From positions 50,694,091 to 50,758,090 of the forward strand of contig NC_053044.1 in assembly GCF_003473485.1 (NCBI RefSeq): 64,000 nucleotides of DNA, read 5' to 3'. Source of the stretch: Medicago truncatula. Taxonomy: Eukaryota > Streptophyta > Magnoliopsida > Fabales > Fabaceae. The notes under the pieces were generated by a model. The model was not told the DNA's origin. It saw only the letters and a program-made list of their open reading frames with translations, and did no database searches. Shown here one piece after another: positions 35,111-46,600 of this stretch. A program made the position numbers and the translations under genes. The stretch's first letter is position 1. Each line of letters opens with the position of its first letter.

Positions 35111-35413
35111 GAGGGATTTCGGTCTCCTCCCCTCTTAAAAATTGAACTCGACAAATATAATTTTAAATATAACAAGGCTAAATAATGCAAAAGAAAACAT
35201 AACAAAAACACCGCATCGCAGATTAAAACCTACCAATTGTAACCAAAAAAAAGATTAAAACCTACCAATCATAACTTGCTCTTTGGCGGAATAGGAGGTT
35301 TTTCCAGAAAAAACGGAAGTCATGAAATAAACCTCAAATAAAAAAAACTAGTTATTGTTGTGATGCATTCGCTTGACATTTACAGACCAAACAACAGGGG
35401 GCTTCTTCTGAGC

Positions 35414-37154
35414 TCATGGGTCCTCATTGTCATGACCATTCTCTTTATCCTCATCTTTGTCTTCATCCTGATCTGCACTCCTTGAGGCTGCCACCAAACT
35501 ACTAGCATGTTGGTTTGCCACAGAGCTAACTTTCTTCACATAGTCAATAAGTCTATACTTCTGCAGCCATTTCATCAACCAGAAACATTCAGTGAAAGAA
35601 ATGATTTAACTGAGATAAATTAAAGCGTAAAGGACTAGAAAATTGCCCGGAGATGGCTCGCCACGTCCTCCCTTGTAATATTTTCAACATTCATCAAACC
35701 AAGAATCTTTTCAGGTACAGCCTCTGCCAGTAAAACAACATTAACATGAGACTCACTCAAGTTCAGTAATGAAACACTTCATGACACGGCGTAAATTTGA
35801 GTGATAATTGAGAAATGAAATTTATACCATGTAGCACCTATCATCATAAGTTTTTTTCAACGTCAGATTGAAAATAAATTAAAAAAACACTTTGATAATG
35901 TAAAATGAGAAATAAAAATCGGTCAAGCTCGAGGAAATTGATAGGATATAAAAATTGTTTGTGTTGCGGACAGAGTGGAGAACATACTGTCAATGCCTAA
36001 CTGATTAACAGCAGCAACAAATTTGTGGTGCAGCTCCACAGACCAAACAGACTGGGACTTCTTCTGAGCTGATAGGTCCTCATTGTCCTTCTTCTTCCGA
36101 ATTACATGCTGCCAAATGGTCTTTAGCTCCTGTAATCTCACAGGTTTCACCAGAAAATCAGAGGCACCATGGAAAACTGCCTTCATCACTAGCTCATTAT
36201 CGCTAGATTCAGACAACACTGAAATAAAACAACAAACGTTCACCAAACAATCATTGATTAATAATTATATGAATAAATGAGAGTGAAAATGAAGAAACAA
36301 AGCAAAGATGAAGAACTGAAGATTACAGAACAGATCCCCCCACTTACTTACGACGACCGGAAGGTCCGTCTCAAGTTCCACAAGTTCAAGCAGCTTAAGT
36401 CCATCCATGTCAGGCAGGTGCACATCAGCGATTACCAGGTCAAACTTGTCTTTGTTTTCTCGCAACATAGTCAATGCCGTTTTTGCTTGACTAGTTGTCG
36501 TTACTGCAATCCCCAACCATACATAAACATCTTAAGAAGAAGCAAAATGTGTATAAATTGTTTCTATATACTATAACAGTGAGTTTGTGAAACTAACTCA
36601 AACATACTATGACTTTGAAGTCTTTGATCCAAAATCACTACTCTTTTCATCAACACAACATCTTTTTGATTTACTAGTTAGATTTGATTGATTCCAAAGT
36701 CCAAATGAATTCAAAGTAAGTTCTTTGTTTGAATTTCTATAATTGCAAATACACATTTATGAACACTATTCAGGTCATATCTAAACAATGTGGGACTAAA
36801 TTAACCACCTCAATCTCAATGCCAAGGCAGCAAATGCCGCAATTAGGCGGCTAGGGACGGACCTATGCAGAATTTCCAACAAACTAAAATCATATCTAAA
36901 TCAATCAAAGAATTACCGTATCTCTCTGCATATACATATCCTTTACTTATCAATTATGATCATCATGCATTATACACATAAATTGGACATAAAGTATGAA
37001 TAAATCAAACAAAAATGGGCAGAAAAAAGAAAAGAAGCAGACCGTGGTATTGACATGATCGGAGACGAGTTTCTAAATCCGAGAGATGAGTGGAATCGCC
37101 GTCGACGGCGAGAACACGCATTCCGATTGGAAACCGGTCACTGGAGTCGTCCAT
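35414..37154 (-). CDS. Short type-B response regulator A (receiver plus GARP/Myb domain)
   Basis: Cytokinin-phosphorelay transcription factor type, truncated after the DNA-binding domain. Five coding exons: 37154-37043, 36503-36348, 36218-35988, 35723-35647, 35560-35414; 240 residues. The receiver (residues 13-124) keeps the phosphoacceptor Asp64 (DLVIADVHLPDMDG) and Lys114 (LVKPV). The acidic pair reads D18-G19 (VLAVDGDSTHL) instead of D-D. One extra Val codon sits before M90 (LPVVVM), compared with LPVIM in copy B. The GARP domain is [40 protein letters not shown] and KYRL. The tail is short and acidic (DQDEDKDEDKENGHDNEDP) and lacks the long glutamine-rich activation region of normal type-B members. 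Intron 4 seems to start with GC (CGG|GCAATT at 35646); if unspliced the protein ends HLRAIF. It may be a gene in decay or an activation-deficient regulator. Confidence 0.78.
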
Positions 37155-37269
37155 AATTCTCTCTTCTCTACTACGCGCAATGAAACAGAGGAAATAAGTA
37201 AAGGTTATTGAGAAATTATATTTGTACAACTATTTTTTTGACAATTTTAGACAATTTTCTCTCTCATAC

Positions 37270-37395
37270 TCACGTTATATTTTTACTCTCTCTCTATTTT
37301 TCTTTCTCCATTGTTTTTGAACAATGAGAACCACCTTATATTTTTACTCTCTCTTCATTTTTCTTTCTCCATTGTTTTTGACCAATGAGAAGAGA
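37270..37395. repeat. 60-bp tandem repeat upstream of regulator A
   Basis: The word TTATATTTTTACTCTCTCT followed by TTTCTTTCTCCATTGTTTTT occurs twice with about a 61-bp period. Pyrimidine-rich; lies about 120-240 bp upstream of the ATG. Confidence 0.75.
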
Positions 37396-40300
37396 GAAAA
37401 AGGAGGTTGTCATAGAAGTTGTTAGCACATGATTGTTCAAATATCATTGCTCAACGTCATTTTGGGAAGACTAATAAAGATGATGAAGTCATTTGTGTGT
37501 TTGACCATCTCAAGTTGGTTCGGATTTAAACTGAACCGGTTGACCCGCATTGTCATTCAAAATTTTATTTTATTTTTTCGAAACATTCATATGTAAAGAG
37601 TAACCACAATAGTCTCAAAATGTAGCAAACAAAATAGTATGTAATTATGCGCTTCATAAGTCAAAGTAGTCTCCGGCAAAAACAAATGATCTTATATCCA
37701 ATCAAGTCATGTTTTCATCTTTCATGCATACTCCCCGTTTTAACCCTTCACGCATATATTCACCACACTTCGACGTTAAAGAAAACATTTTAACGTTATT
37801 ATTTTGACCAACGGAATGCATAATTAGAGACTATTTTGTAATTATGCAACATCGATGGACTATCCTGACTACACATTACATTCAAAGACGAAAATGATTA
37901 TTTGCCCTTTTATTTTTAAACACTCCACCAATAAAAAGGTTGTCCAACGGTATGGTGATTATATAAACAACAATTAGATTGTTAATATCAATTAGACGAA
38001 AAAGTTTGCTTTGAACTCTACAACATTTCTTATTTATTCTTGCGTATGGACTCTTCTTCAAGAATTGCACCAAAGACATCGTCCAAATGAATAGTCTCTC
38101 AGCTGCATTATTGTTGGTAATGTTGATGATGAGGTGATCATACAAAGATGGTTAACTCAGAAGTAGAAGTTCAACACACACTCATTTTCCGCTTTTCTAA
38201 AACGAGAAGTTGTGAGATGAGAAAATTGCATATTCAAGGTGTTATGTGATATGTTTGACGTGGATTCACCCGTTCAAAAAGTGTAGTGTCTTCCTTTTAA
38301 TAATATTTTATTGTGAAATGATTATATCTCGTATAATTTTATTAGAGTATCACATATCTCCTTTGTTGTATTAATCTTCTCATAAATACTTGACAATACT
38401 GTGTTGAGCCTGCCATTGCTAGGTGCAAATTGGCAACAATAATATCATCTATCTCTTTCCATTTTTCGTCAATGATATATGAATTTGTCATTTGTTGTGT
38501 CAAGACAATCATCTTTTCTCAAAACTGCCTTTATCTTAAATTTTCCCATAATTTCTCCATCTTAAATTTCGCTACCTCGGTTTTACACCAAATAATTAGT
38601 TTTCTTCAATCAACTGAATTAAAATAATTAAAATTCAAAGTTCTTTTCTGATGTTCCTTACATGTGAATTATCTAGTTTGAACTCAATTCGATATACTTA
38701 TGTTCATCATCTCACTATTATACAAATCATTAGATTTTACATCTTAAAAATGTATTAATGGCGTTTGGTTATGAGCAAATGCTTGTTTGGTTGCACCAAA
38801 CGTGAGTTCATTGTTATCAAAATCAATTATAGTACAAAAACAAGTGTTTGGCTATATATTCTTAAACGTGATTTCTGAAGCTAGAATTGATTCAAGTTGC
38901 ATGGATAGGCTATTACGTTGACAAGAATTGTTTCTACATCATTTATCGTGGTAAATTATATTTTATTACTTTTTTGTCCCTTAATAACTTTATCAATAAT
39001 TATTTACTAACATATCTCATGACCATGTTGCCGGTGGCGGATCTTGATACCATTTCTCGGGGGTGCCAAATATTTGTGGAATATATATTAAAACGTTTCA
39101 AACATTATACAATGTTGTATACTAGTGTGGTGGTGCAAATGTTTGATTTTATCTTAAAGGATGCCGGTTTGATTCTTGCTAGGAGCTTTTTTGGTATAAA
39201 ATATGAAGAATTCGATGAAAAAAATATAAAAAGAGGGTGCCAAGGGATCAAACCCGTGACAATTAACTTATTTACAGACTTCGTAACCGCTAGAACACCA
39301 TCACATACTGTAAATATTATGCCTAATATGATATTTATATAAATATTGGGGGTGCAGTGGCACCTGGGGGTCTCTAAAGAGATCCGCCCCTGCATGTTGC
39401 TCATTTTTACGTGGTGCACCCAGGCAATCATATGACACTATAAATTATATAGTTATTTTTTTAATGTAAATATATCCCTATTTTTTTATTTAGATAAGTA
39501 ATTAAAAATTATGATAATATTTTTGGTAAAAAATATGCTAATATAACATCCATCTTTCAAAATAATTTTTATATCCCTTTAAAAAAAAATATATATCAAA
39601 TTTTATACAAGTATGTTAAATTTAATAATGCATCATAAATGTAAATGATTAACAAAAATAGAAATTAAAAATATTTTCAAATACAATTGAAATCTATTTT
39701 GATATTAATTATACATCTAAAAGCAATTCTAATTCATATTATCCAAACAACATGAATTGGGGAGGATCAATTTTAATGAATATATTCAAACATAAATCAT
39801 TTTACATTCAACTCAAAAAAAATCCCACTTTTAATCAAAATCTAACTTTTAAAACTAAATTTTATCAAGATCAATTATAGCCGCAGCAAAACTAAACACA
39901 AGTAAACTTTTAATGGTAAGAAGATGGAGATATAATCCGCTCATGTTGAAATTGAAATCAATTAAAGAGAATATACAAATCTCACTAAGTGCATTATCAT
40001 GTTGATATCAATTAAACTTTTAAAAAGTGTGTGAGAAAGGTAAGCACTAACATGGTAACGATACATATGAAAGAAAAGTGCATTATCGAGTTGGATCTCA
40101 CTGGTGGAGGAGTTCGAGGTGCAAAGAAAAGAATACGACATTGATATGTGATAATCAAGGTCTTTTTTTTGAAAGGAAGGTCGTTAATATTTTTTTTTTA
40201 AGGAAGGAAGGTCGTTAATATTGTGTTTGGCATATGCGATTGAAACAAACAGGTCTATAACTATATTGATGTAAATAGTCTATAATTTAGATTAAATTAG

Positions 40301-41200
40301 TTATTCAATGAATAAAAAATTTGTTTTTTGTTTATGATAATGATCAAAAGGCGTATATAATTATTTTTTTTGAATTAGCATTGGGGAAAATCGAACATGA
40401 GACCTTAAGGAGGAGCACACTCCCAGATCCCAAGCAAATACCTTGAGGAGTATATAATTATCTAGTTTGTTGTTTTTTCCTTATTAATGACTAGAGGGAG
40501 TATATAATTTTTTTTTTTTTAATAAACTAGAGGGAGTATATAATTATCTAGTTTGTTGATGAATAGTCAAATAAATTAAACAATACACACTTTTTTTTTT
40601 TGTTACAAACTATACGCAATTTGAGTTCACCCTTTGTATCTCATATTTAATATTTAATTCATGAACAAGTTATGTTGATGAATTGTCAAATAAATTAAAC
40701 TATACACAATTTTTGGTAGAAGCCAGTTTCGAACCAAGAGCTTCAAGGTTGAAACATACACTTTCAACCAAGAAAGATCGTGGGAAACGGGCTATATTAG
40801 ATTTGGAGGGAGCAAAGTACTACACAATTTGAGTTCAACCTTTTTATCTCAAATTTAATTCATGAACAAGTTAAATATTGAATAAAGTCTCAAGCATCTA
40901 ATAAAATGAGTAAATATTAAAACAGAACAAGGTCTTCAAATATTATTTATGGAGAAAACATTTAATTTCCCTCTCAAACCTAGAAGAGCAATCTAATTTG
41001 TGGAAGAAAAATGCAAAATCTTAGAACCTAATGAGGACATGCTCATAGCTAGGAATCACAAAGAAGCCTTGTCATCTGAAGGAAGAATAGCTATCTGTCT
41101 AAAACATTCACTTGAGGGGAAATAATTTGTCTGGATATCCTTGCTGTTTTGCAAGTGATCAAACCATATGGACATTGGCGTTCCCCGAAGTATATTCTGA
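37396..41200. other. Intergenic between the two response regulators
   Basis: No gene is supported. A repeat with short inverted ends (GGTGGCGGATCT at 39032 and AGATCCGCCCCT at 39380) covers about 39030-39393 and contains a 151-codon open frame (38887-39342) of no recognised family. A piece of a dispersed repeat lies at 40376-40452. Sequence at about 40960-41070 recurs at 46728-46830. Confidence 0.5.
39030..39393. mobile_element. Small element with inverted GGCGGATCT ends
   Basis: The left side has GGTGGCGGATCTTGATACC and the right side GTCTCTAAAGAGATCCGCCC. Short terminal inverted repeats and GGGGGTGC words near both ends suggest a non-autonomous element. It lies inside a wider AT-rich MITE-like region (about 38757-39900). 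Confidence 0.45.
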
Positions 41201-42536
41201 TTATCGGGAGTTATGGCCAAACTGCCCGTTCAGACCAGCTGGAGTGTTCAGATTACCAACTATCCCAGCAGGTGAAAAGGATCTGATAGTATTATTGTGA
41301 AAATGTCCAGAACTATCCATTCTTTTCAGAAAGAGTCTATACTTCTGCAGCCATTTCATAAACTGGAAACATTCAGCGAAAAAATTACTTAACTTATATA
41401 AATTAAAGTGTAAAGGACTGGAAAAATGCCTGGAGATGGGTTGCCACGTCTTCCCTTGTAATATTTTCAACATTCATCAAATCAAAAATCTTTTTGGGTA
41501 CAGCCTCTGCCAGTAAAACAACATTAACATTAGACTTAAACTCGAGTTCAGTAATGGAATACTTCATGACTTGACTAAAACATAAACCAGATATTCAAAA
41601 ATAATTTAATAGTTTAAAATGAGAAATAAAATTCGGTAAAGCTCGAGGAAATTGATAGGATATAAAAATAGTTCTAGTGTTGCAGAGAGAGTGAAGAACA
41701 TACTGTCAACTCCTAACTGATTAACAGTTTCAAGAAACTTGCGGTGCAGCTCCACAGACCAAACAAACTGGGACTCCTTATTCCGAATTACATGCTGCCA
41801 AATGTTCCTTAGCTCCTCCAATCTCACAGGTTTCAGCAGAAAATCACGGGCACCGTGGGAAATTGCCTTCATCACCAGCTCCGTTTCACCATGTGCAGAC
41901 AACACTGAAATCAAACAATTTATAACAACAATCATTGATTAATAATTATATAAATAAATGAGAGTGAAAATGAAGAAACAGAACAAAGATGAAGAGCTGA
42001 AAATTATAAAACAGATCCCCCCAACTTACTTATGACAGGAAGATCCATTTCAAGTCCTACAAGTTCCAGCAGCTTGAGTCCATCCATGTCAGGCATGTGA
42101 ACTTCAGCGATTACCAGGTCAAACATGTCTATGTTTTCTTGCAACATAGTCAATGCAGTTATTGCTTCACTAGTTGTGGTTACTGCAATCCCAAGTCAAA
42201 AATAAATAAGATAGATATTATTCAGAACGAGCAAAGTACACTTTGCATGTATATCCAGGACTAGAACAGAGCAATTGTGAAATACTTGAAAAACAAAAAT
42301 TCTAACCATGTAGAAATAGAGAGATTCTGAAATCCAAGCAATAACAGGTACAAAGTATAATAAAATAATTAACCATATCTCTCGGCACATAAATTTGACA
42401 TAAAGTATAAAAAAAGAAGCAGACCGTGGTATTGACATGATCGGAGGAGAGTTTCCAAAAGCAAGAGAGAAGTAGGATCATCGTCAACGGCAAGAACACG
42501 CATTCCGATGGGAAACCGATCACTGAAATCATCCAT
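41201..42536 (-). CDS. Short type-B response regulator B (phosphoacceptor Asp to Glu)
   Basis: Paralog of the regulator at 35414-37154. Five coding exons: 42536-42425, 42182-42030, 41904-41704, 41506-41430, 41344-41201; 228 residues. The acidic pair is intact (AVDDDPT, D18-D19) and so is Lys113 (LLKPV). The phosphoacceptor position 64 is Glu ([14 protein letters not shown], codon GAA). It lacks ten codons between receiver and GARP domain that copy A has. The GARP domain reads [40 protein letters not shown] and [12 protein letters not shown], a canonical match to type-B DNA-binding domains. The protein ends about 40 residues later (NGQFGHNSR) without an activation domain. The intron 4 donor is CAG|GCATTT at 41429, GC rather than GT. 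Glu may mimic phosphorylation, as suggested for pseudo-response regulators. Confidence 0.8.
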
Positions 42537-43560
42537 TATTCTCTCTTCTCTACTATGCACAAACCACTTACTCACAACGTAAACTATGCAACTGAGCAAA
42601 TAAATAAAGATTGTTTTTCGTGGACTATCTACGCATAAAGAATAATGGGAAACTTTCTTTGTAAACACTTTTATTTCTTTTATCTTTGTTGTGGGGTTCA
42701 GGTCGGTCCTTGTTTAAAAAGAATTTGTAGATACATCCTTTAATTTGTTTAATTGATATCACATTTTATATTCATAAAGGCTAACTAAGTTAATTGTATT
42801 GGTAATTTTAAAAAAAAAAGTTAATTGCATTGGTAAAAAAAAAGTTAATTGTAGTACAAGTGACATGTAAGTGAGCATTTCTTTCTTTTTGCTTTACTAG
42901 TTTACATGGATCTCCTAGATCAAAACCACGGTTTCGCTTGAAAAAGAATAACATGATACCAATTAAATTAATTAAAGGACATATTTGCACCATATTTTTT
43001 AATAAGAGACTGATATGAACAAAAAATAAAGATTAGGGACAAAAAGGTGTTTAAGTTTTTTTTTAATACTCTTCCTATTAATGATTTTTTTTTACGAAAA
43101 CAAAACGATAGTCAATGATTCATATTGATAAAGTACATCATTCAAAATCGCGAAAAATATAAAAAATAAATATGTGAACAAACTCACAAGTCACAACATT
43201 CAAATTAATAACATGACAAAATGCTTACAAACAATAATATAATAAAATTAAAGTGATTGCAATATTTTGTCTCTGAATCTGCAACATTAACACCCAAATC
43301 ATTAATTAAATAGCCGATTTTTCAATAAGAATCAGATGACCACCACAACAAAACAAAAATTTGTCACATACAATAGAAGAATTTGCGAATGGTAGTTAAC
43401 CACCGTAGATTGCGAACGACAGTTATTATCATTGGAGGTAAAATGGTAAATTTCGTGTGCCGTGCGAGCAATTTAAAAAGCCTAAAGAGCACAAGCAGTC
43501 ATTGGCCCAAAGAGTACGACCCAATAAGTCAGCGGCGTCACGCAAACCCAATACATATAT
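42537..43560. other. Intergenic, nothing recognised
   Basis: Upstream of regulator B; A/T runs only. Composition becomes more GC-rich from about 43400 towards the telo-box promoter. Confidence 0.45.
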
Positions 43561-43599
43561 AGAAACGAGCACTAGCCTCCACTCCAGTGCTATCCATCT

Positions 43600-43629
43600 A
43601 TAGCAACTTCCCTAAACCCTAACCCTAAC
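43600..43629 (+). promoter_or_regulatory. Telo-box promoter element
   Basis: AAACCCTAACCCTAA at 43614-43628 lies directly before an ATG at 43630. GGCCCAAA and ACCCAATA words lie 70-130 bp upstream and TATATAGAAA lies at about 43556. Telo-boxes of this kind are common just upstream of starts in plant ribosomal-protein and cell-growth genes. It suggests that a true gene start survives here. Confidence 0.65.
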
Positions 43630-43818
43630 ATGAGAAAACCATCTCTGTTAAGACATGATCCGAGTCCAACCTCTCCTCTGCGAAAATCTCCATCTTTGTT
43701 CGATGACACTTTTGAATATGTTTTTCATCATTTGGACAAAGTGCAAGTTTTAACGACGTCTTTAGTGTTAACAAATCTCAAAATGAGAATGCAATCAGAT
43801 AAGTCACTTATGTTCTAA
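43630..43818 (+). CDS. Truncated hypothetical protein at a telo-box promoter
   Basis: An open frame of 62 codons starts right behind the telo-box: MRKPSLLRHDPSPTSPLRKS, then FDDTFEYVFHHLDKVQVL. I do not recognise the family. Its second half is the left arm of a long inverted repeat, and the stop codon lies in the loop region. It may be the first exon of a gene whose body has been lost or replaced by the inverted duplication. Translation is unproven. Confidence 0.4.
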   Translation: MRKPSLLRHDPSPTSPLRKSPSLFDDTFEYVFHHLDKVQVLTTSLVLTNLKMRMQSDKSLMF

Positions 43819-43928
43819 AAGTTTGAGATTTGTCAAGTGACTTATCTGATTGCATTCTCATTTTGAGATTTGTTAACACTAAAGTCGTCGTTCAAACTTG
43901 CATTTCTTCCAAATGATGAAAAACATAT
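43716..43928. repeat. Long near-perfect hairpin (95-nt arms, 24-nt loop)
   Basis: The left arm 43716-43810 is repeated inverted at 43835-43928 with only a handful of mismatches; the loop 43811-43834 is short. A transcript from the telo-box promoter on the plus strand would fold into a stem of about 94 bp. Such inverted duplications can be sources of small RNAs or young MIRNA genes. A third partial copy (TCAGATAAGTCACTTA) lies at 43962-43977. Confidence 0.88.
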
Positions 43929-44384
43929 TTAAACTTTTATCTTATGTCTTATATTGGTTCAGATAAGTCACTTAACCAATAAACGACGATGTTTTTCCTA
44001 TGATACATAAGTTCTAAAAGTTCGATGATCTTTTTTCCTATGATTTTGTGCAAAAGTTATACGCTTCTCCCTTTAGTTTGATCTTTTTTTTTAAAAAACA
44101 TTTGCAGATATGCCAAATAATTAAGCTTAGCTTTAGTAGTAGTTCTCAAATATATTGTTGATTAAATTACATATAACTTGTGCATTTGTTGATTCTGAAT
44201 GAGTTTGAAATTTGAACTTTATGATCAAAATGTCATATATCTTTGCTTTCTTTAGTCACATGCCTTGTACTTGACATCTTATGTGCTGTGCATGTTTGGG
44301 AAATTGTATATTAATTTCACATCTAAGTTATTAGCCATCTTGTGTCTGATCAAGGTTAAGGATTGAGGAATTACTTTAAACTTT

Positions 44385-44760
44385 TGCAGACATCTTAACT
44401 TTGTAGGGAAGGCTCTAATGGAAGATGTCATCTCAATCCTTATGATTGCTTTCCGTTGTCAATTGAGTCAACTTGTAGCTACACGTGTTGACACTTGACT
44501 GGGTGGCATGATCAGACCTGGACCAGATTTCAATCTAGAAAGAGCTTCCGCATGAGGTCTCAGAGAAAGTTAAATTGCTCTGTCGTGACATTCAGCAGCA
44601 TGATGGGGAAAATGATGACACTCATGTAGTGCATGCTGCTTTCTCACTAAAACAGATCACTAGAATACACAAAGCATTGGACTCAGACAAGTGAGTTTGT
44701 TAAACTTGTTTTAAATGAGTTCAACATTACTTTAGACGAAGCTGGTGCACTCCATTAGAC
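44385..44760 (+). pseudogene. NPR3/NPR4-like gene fragment (broken)
   Basis: The plus-strand text reads RHLNFVGKALMEDVISILMI and CQLSQLVATRV, stops at TGA, continues with SEKVKLL-like sequence and RIHKALDSD, shifts frame, and resumes as EFVKLVLNEFNITLDEAGAL. This order fits the region between the BTB domain and the first ankyrin repeats of NPR1-family salicylic-acid receptors, nearest NPR3/NPR4 by memory. At least one stop and one frameshift are present. A MITE at 44776 truncates it. Non-functional. Confidence 0.72.
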
Positions 44761-44775
44761 AATGGCCTACTAACC

Positions 44776-45375
44776 CTAAGAGTGTGTTTGGATGGAGTAA
44801 TTGAGAATGAGAAATTTTGAAGAATTTAAAATTTTAAGTAATTTAAATGATTCATTTAAATTGCTTTCATTCTTAAATATTATTGTTTGGATGGAGAAAT
44901 AAAAACAAATATTGTCATAATTTTTGGACAACTTTTATAAATTTTAATTTTTTTGGGCCAAATTTGAAAAATAAAATTAGGGGTCAATTTGAAAATTTCA
45001 AAAATTTTGAGGGGTCAATTTGCAATTTTTTTTAAATTTATTGGGGTCAAATTGGAAAATTTGAGGGCCAAAATGCAAAATTTTAACAATGAAGAATTTT
45101 GAAATTCTTTAAATTTAACTTGAATAAAATACTTCATAAATTTCCATCATTTTGAAAATTCTTCAAATTATTATTCAAACAATGGAATTCATATCAAAGT
45201 ATTTGAATTCCCTCAAAATATTCCCTCATCCAAACACACTCTAAGGGAAATATTTTGAGGGAATTCAGCTACTTTGAGGTGAATTCTATTGTTTGAATCA
45301 ACCTCAAAATAATTGAATTCCCTCAAAACATTACATTACCTCAAAATATTCTCTCATCCAAACACACTCTAAGGT
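44776..45375. mobile_element. Nested foldback MITEs with GTGTGTTTGGATGGAG ends
   Basis: The left end CTAAGAGTGTGTTTGGATGG at 44777 is matched by inverted ends TCATCCAAACACACTCTAAG at about 45226-45245 and again at 45355-45374. The second half (45241-45375) is itself a foldback with GGGAATTC and GAATTCCC. It looks like one element with an inserted or duplicated relative. Non-coding. Confidence 0.8.
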
Positions 45376-45990
45376 TGTTTATGAAGCACCCCCAATGGTC
45401 GACACGTGGCACCTCACTTAAGGGATGTTACCCTACGTGTGTCACGTCAGCGAAGATTAAGTCAAAAGCGGCCTTGGGGGCCAAAATTGCCAAAGATCCA
45501 ATACATAGGGGGCTGTTTTGTATTTTAATTAGTTAGGGGACCAAAATCGCAACTTTTAAAAAGATAGGGGGTCAAAAGTGCAATTAAACCTTGATTTTAT
45601 TTTACTCTATGAAGAAAAAAATGATCAGCTTTGAAGACTCTCAAATCCAAGTTCAAATCGAGATTTATGATATAAGTAAGTATGCTAATTTAAAAGATGG
45701 ATGTTGGTATCAAATTAAGAAAATAATAGGTTAATGAAATTATTTAAACTATGTGATTTTATCAATCTATTTTCTGACTATTGCATATGTTACAAATATA
45801 ATAGATCGTTGTCTTCAAAATAATATTAAATGGATCATTGTCAATCGTCACTCCGTAATGTTAATATTAATTATATTTTATAATATCTTCCTGTTTTAAT
45901 AATAGATCGTTTACATATTTTCCTATCAACCCAACTATTTGTATATCTAAAATAATTAGAATTGTAATATTTGCATGGTAGGAGGAACAT
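45376..45990. other. Intergenic; dispersed repeat fragment
   Basis: GGGGACCAAAATCGCAACTT and GGGGGTCAAAAGTGCAATTA words at about 45535-45590 belong to the same dispersed family as 16660-16800. No gene. Confidence 0.45.
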
Positions 45991-46600
45991 GTTCTTTGTA
46001 GCTTAATATTATTTAGCTCAATTCTGTTGTGGATGGTTTTGGAAACATGATCCAAGACAAGGTTATTCGCTAAAAAGAGTTTAAAATATGATGATGATCT
46101 TTGATGCTCAGCAAAATCAAGCACCTTTCACAAACATCATCTAGAATAAAGTGGTGTCCCTAAGAGTTTCTATTTTGCGTGGAGATTGATGAATAAAAGA
46201 ATTTCAACAAAGGATAATTTGGTTTGACGTGGAGCTCTTCATCTAGCGTTGTTGTTATGCTCAGGCGGGTGTGGGAAGGAAAAATTAGTTAATTATTTGT
46301 TTTTGAATTATGACCTTTTTGGAAGCGTTTCAGCTTCCATTATGCAGTGGTTGAGGATATCTAGCATGCACCACTCTGACATTGGCATGCATGTTGTTCG
46401 GTTTGGTGGTGCCAATTTTTTTAGGAAGGATATTTGTCTTTATTTTCATATTATTTAGTTGGCTACTGGATCATTTGGAAGGAGCGTAACATGCTGAGAT
46501 TTCAAAACAAAGAGTCATCTATCGCTAAGTTGATCGACATAGTGAAACTTCATTCTTATGATTTTAACATGTTTTTAACAAGCTAAGCAAAACAAACCAA
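45990..46600 (+). pseudogene. LINE zinc-binding (zf-RVT) fragment
   Basis: Broken plus-strand frames show GYSLKR, then FTNIIWNKVVSLRVSIFAWR and LMNKRISTKDNLV, the usual start of the zf-RVT region of plant LINEs (VWKxxxPxKVxxFxWR). Several stops follow. A relic. Confidence 0.72.

Noticed and set aside
38887-39342. 151-codon open frame on the plus strand
   Set aside because: It lies across a repeat with inverted ends, has no recognisable domain, and no promoter or splice context supports it.
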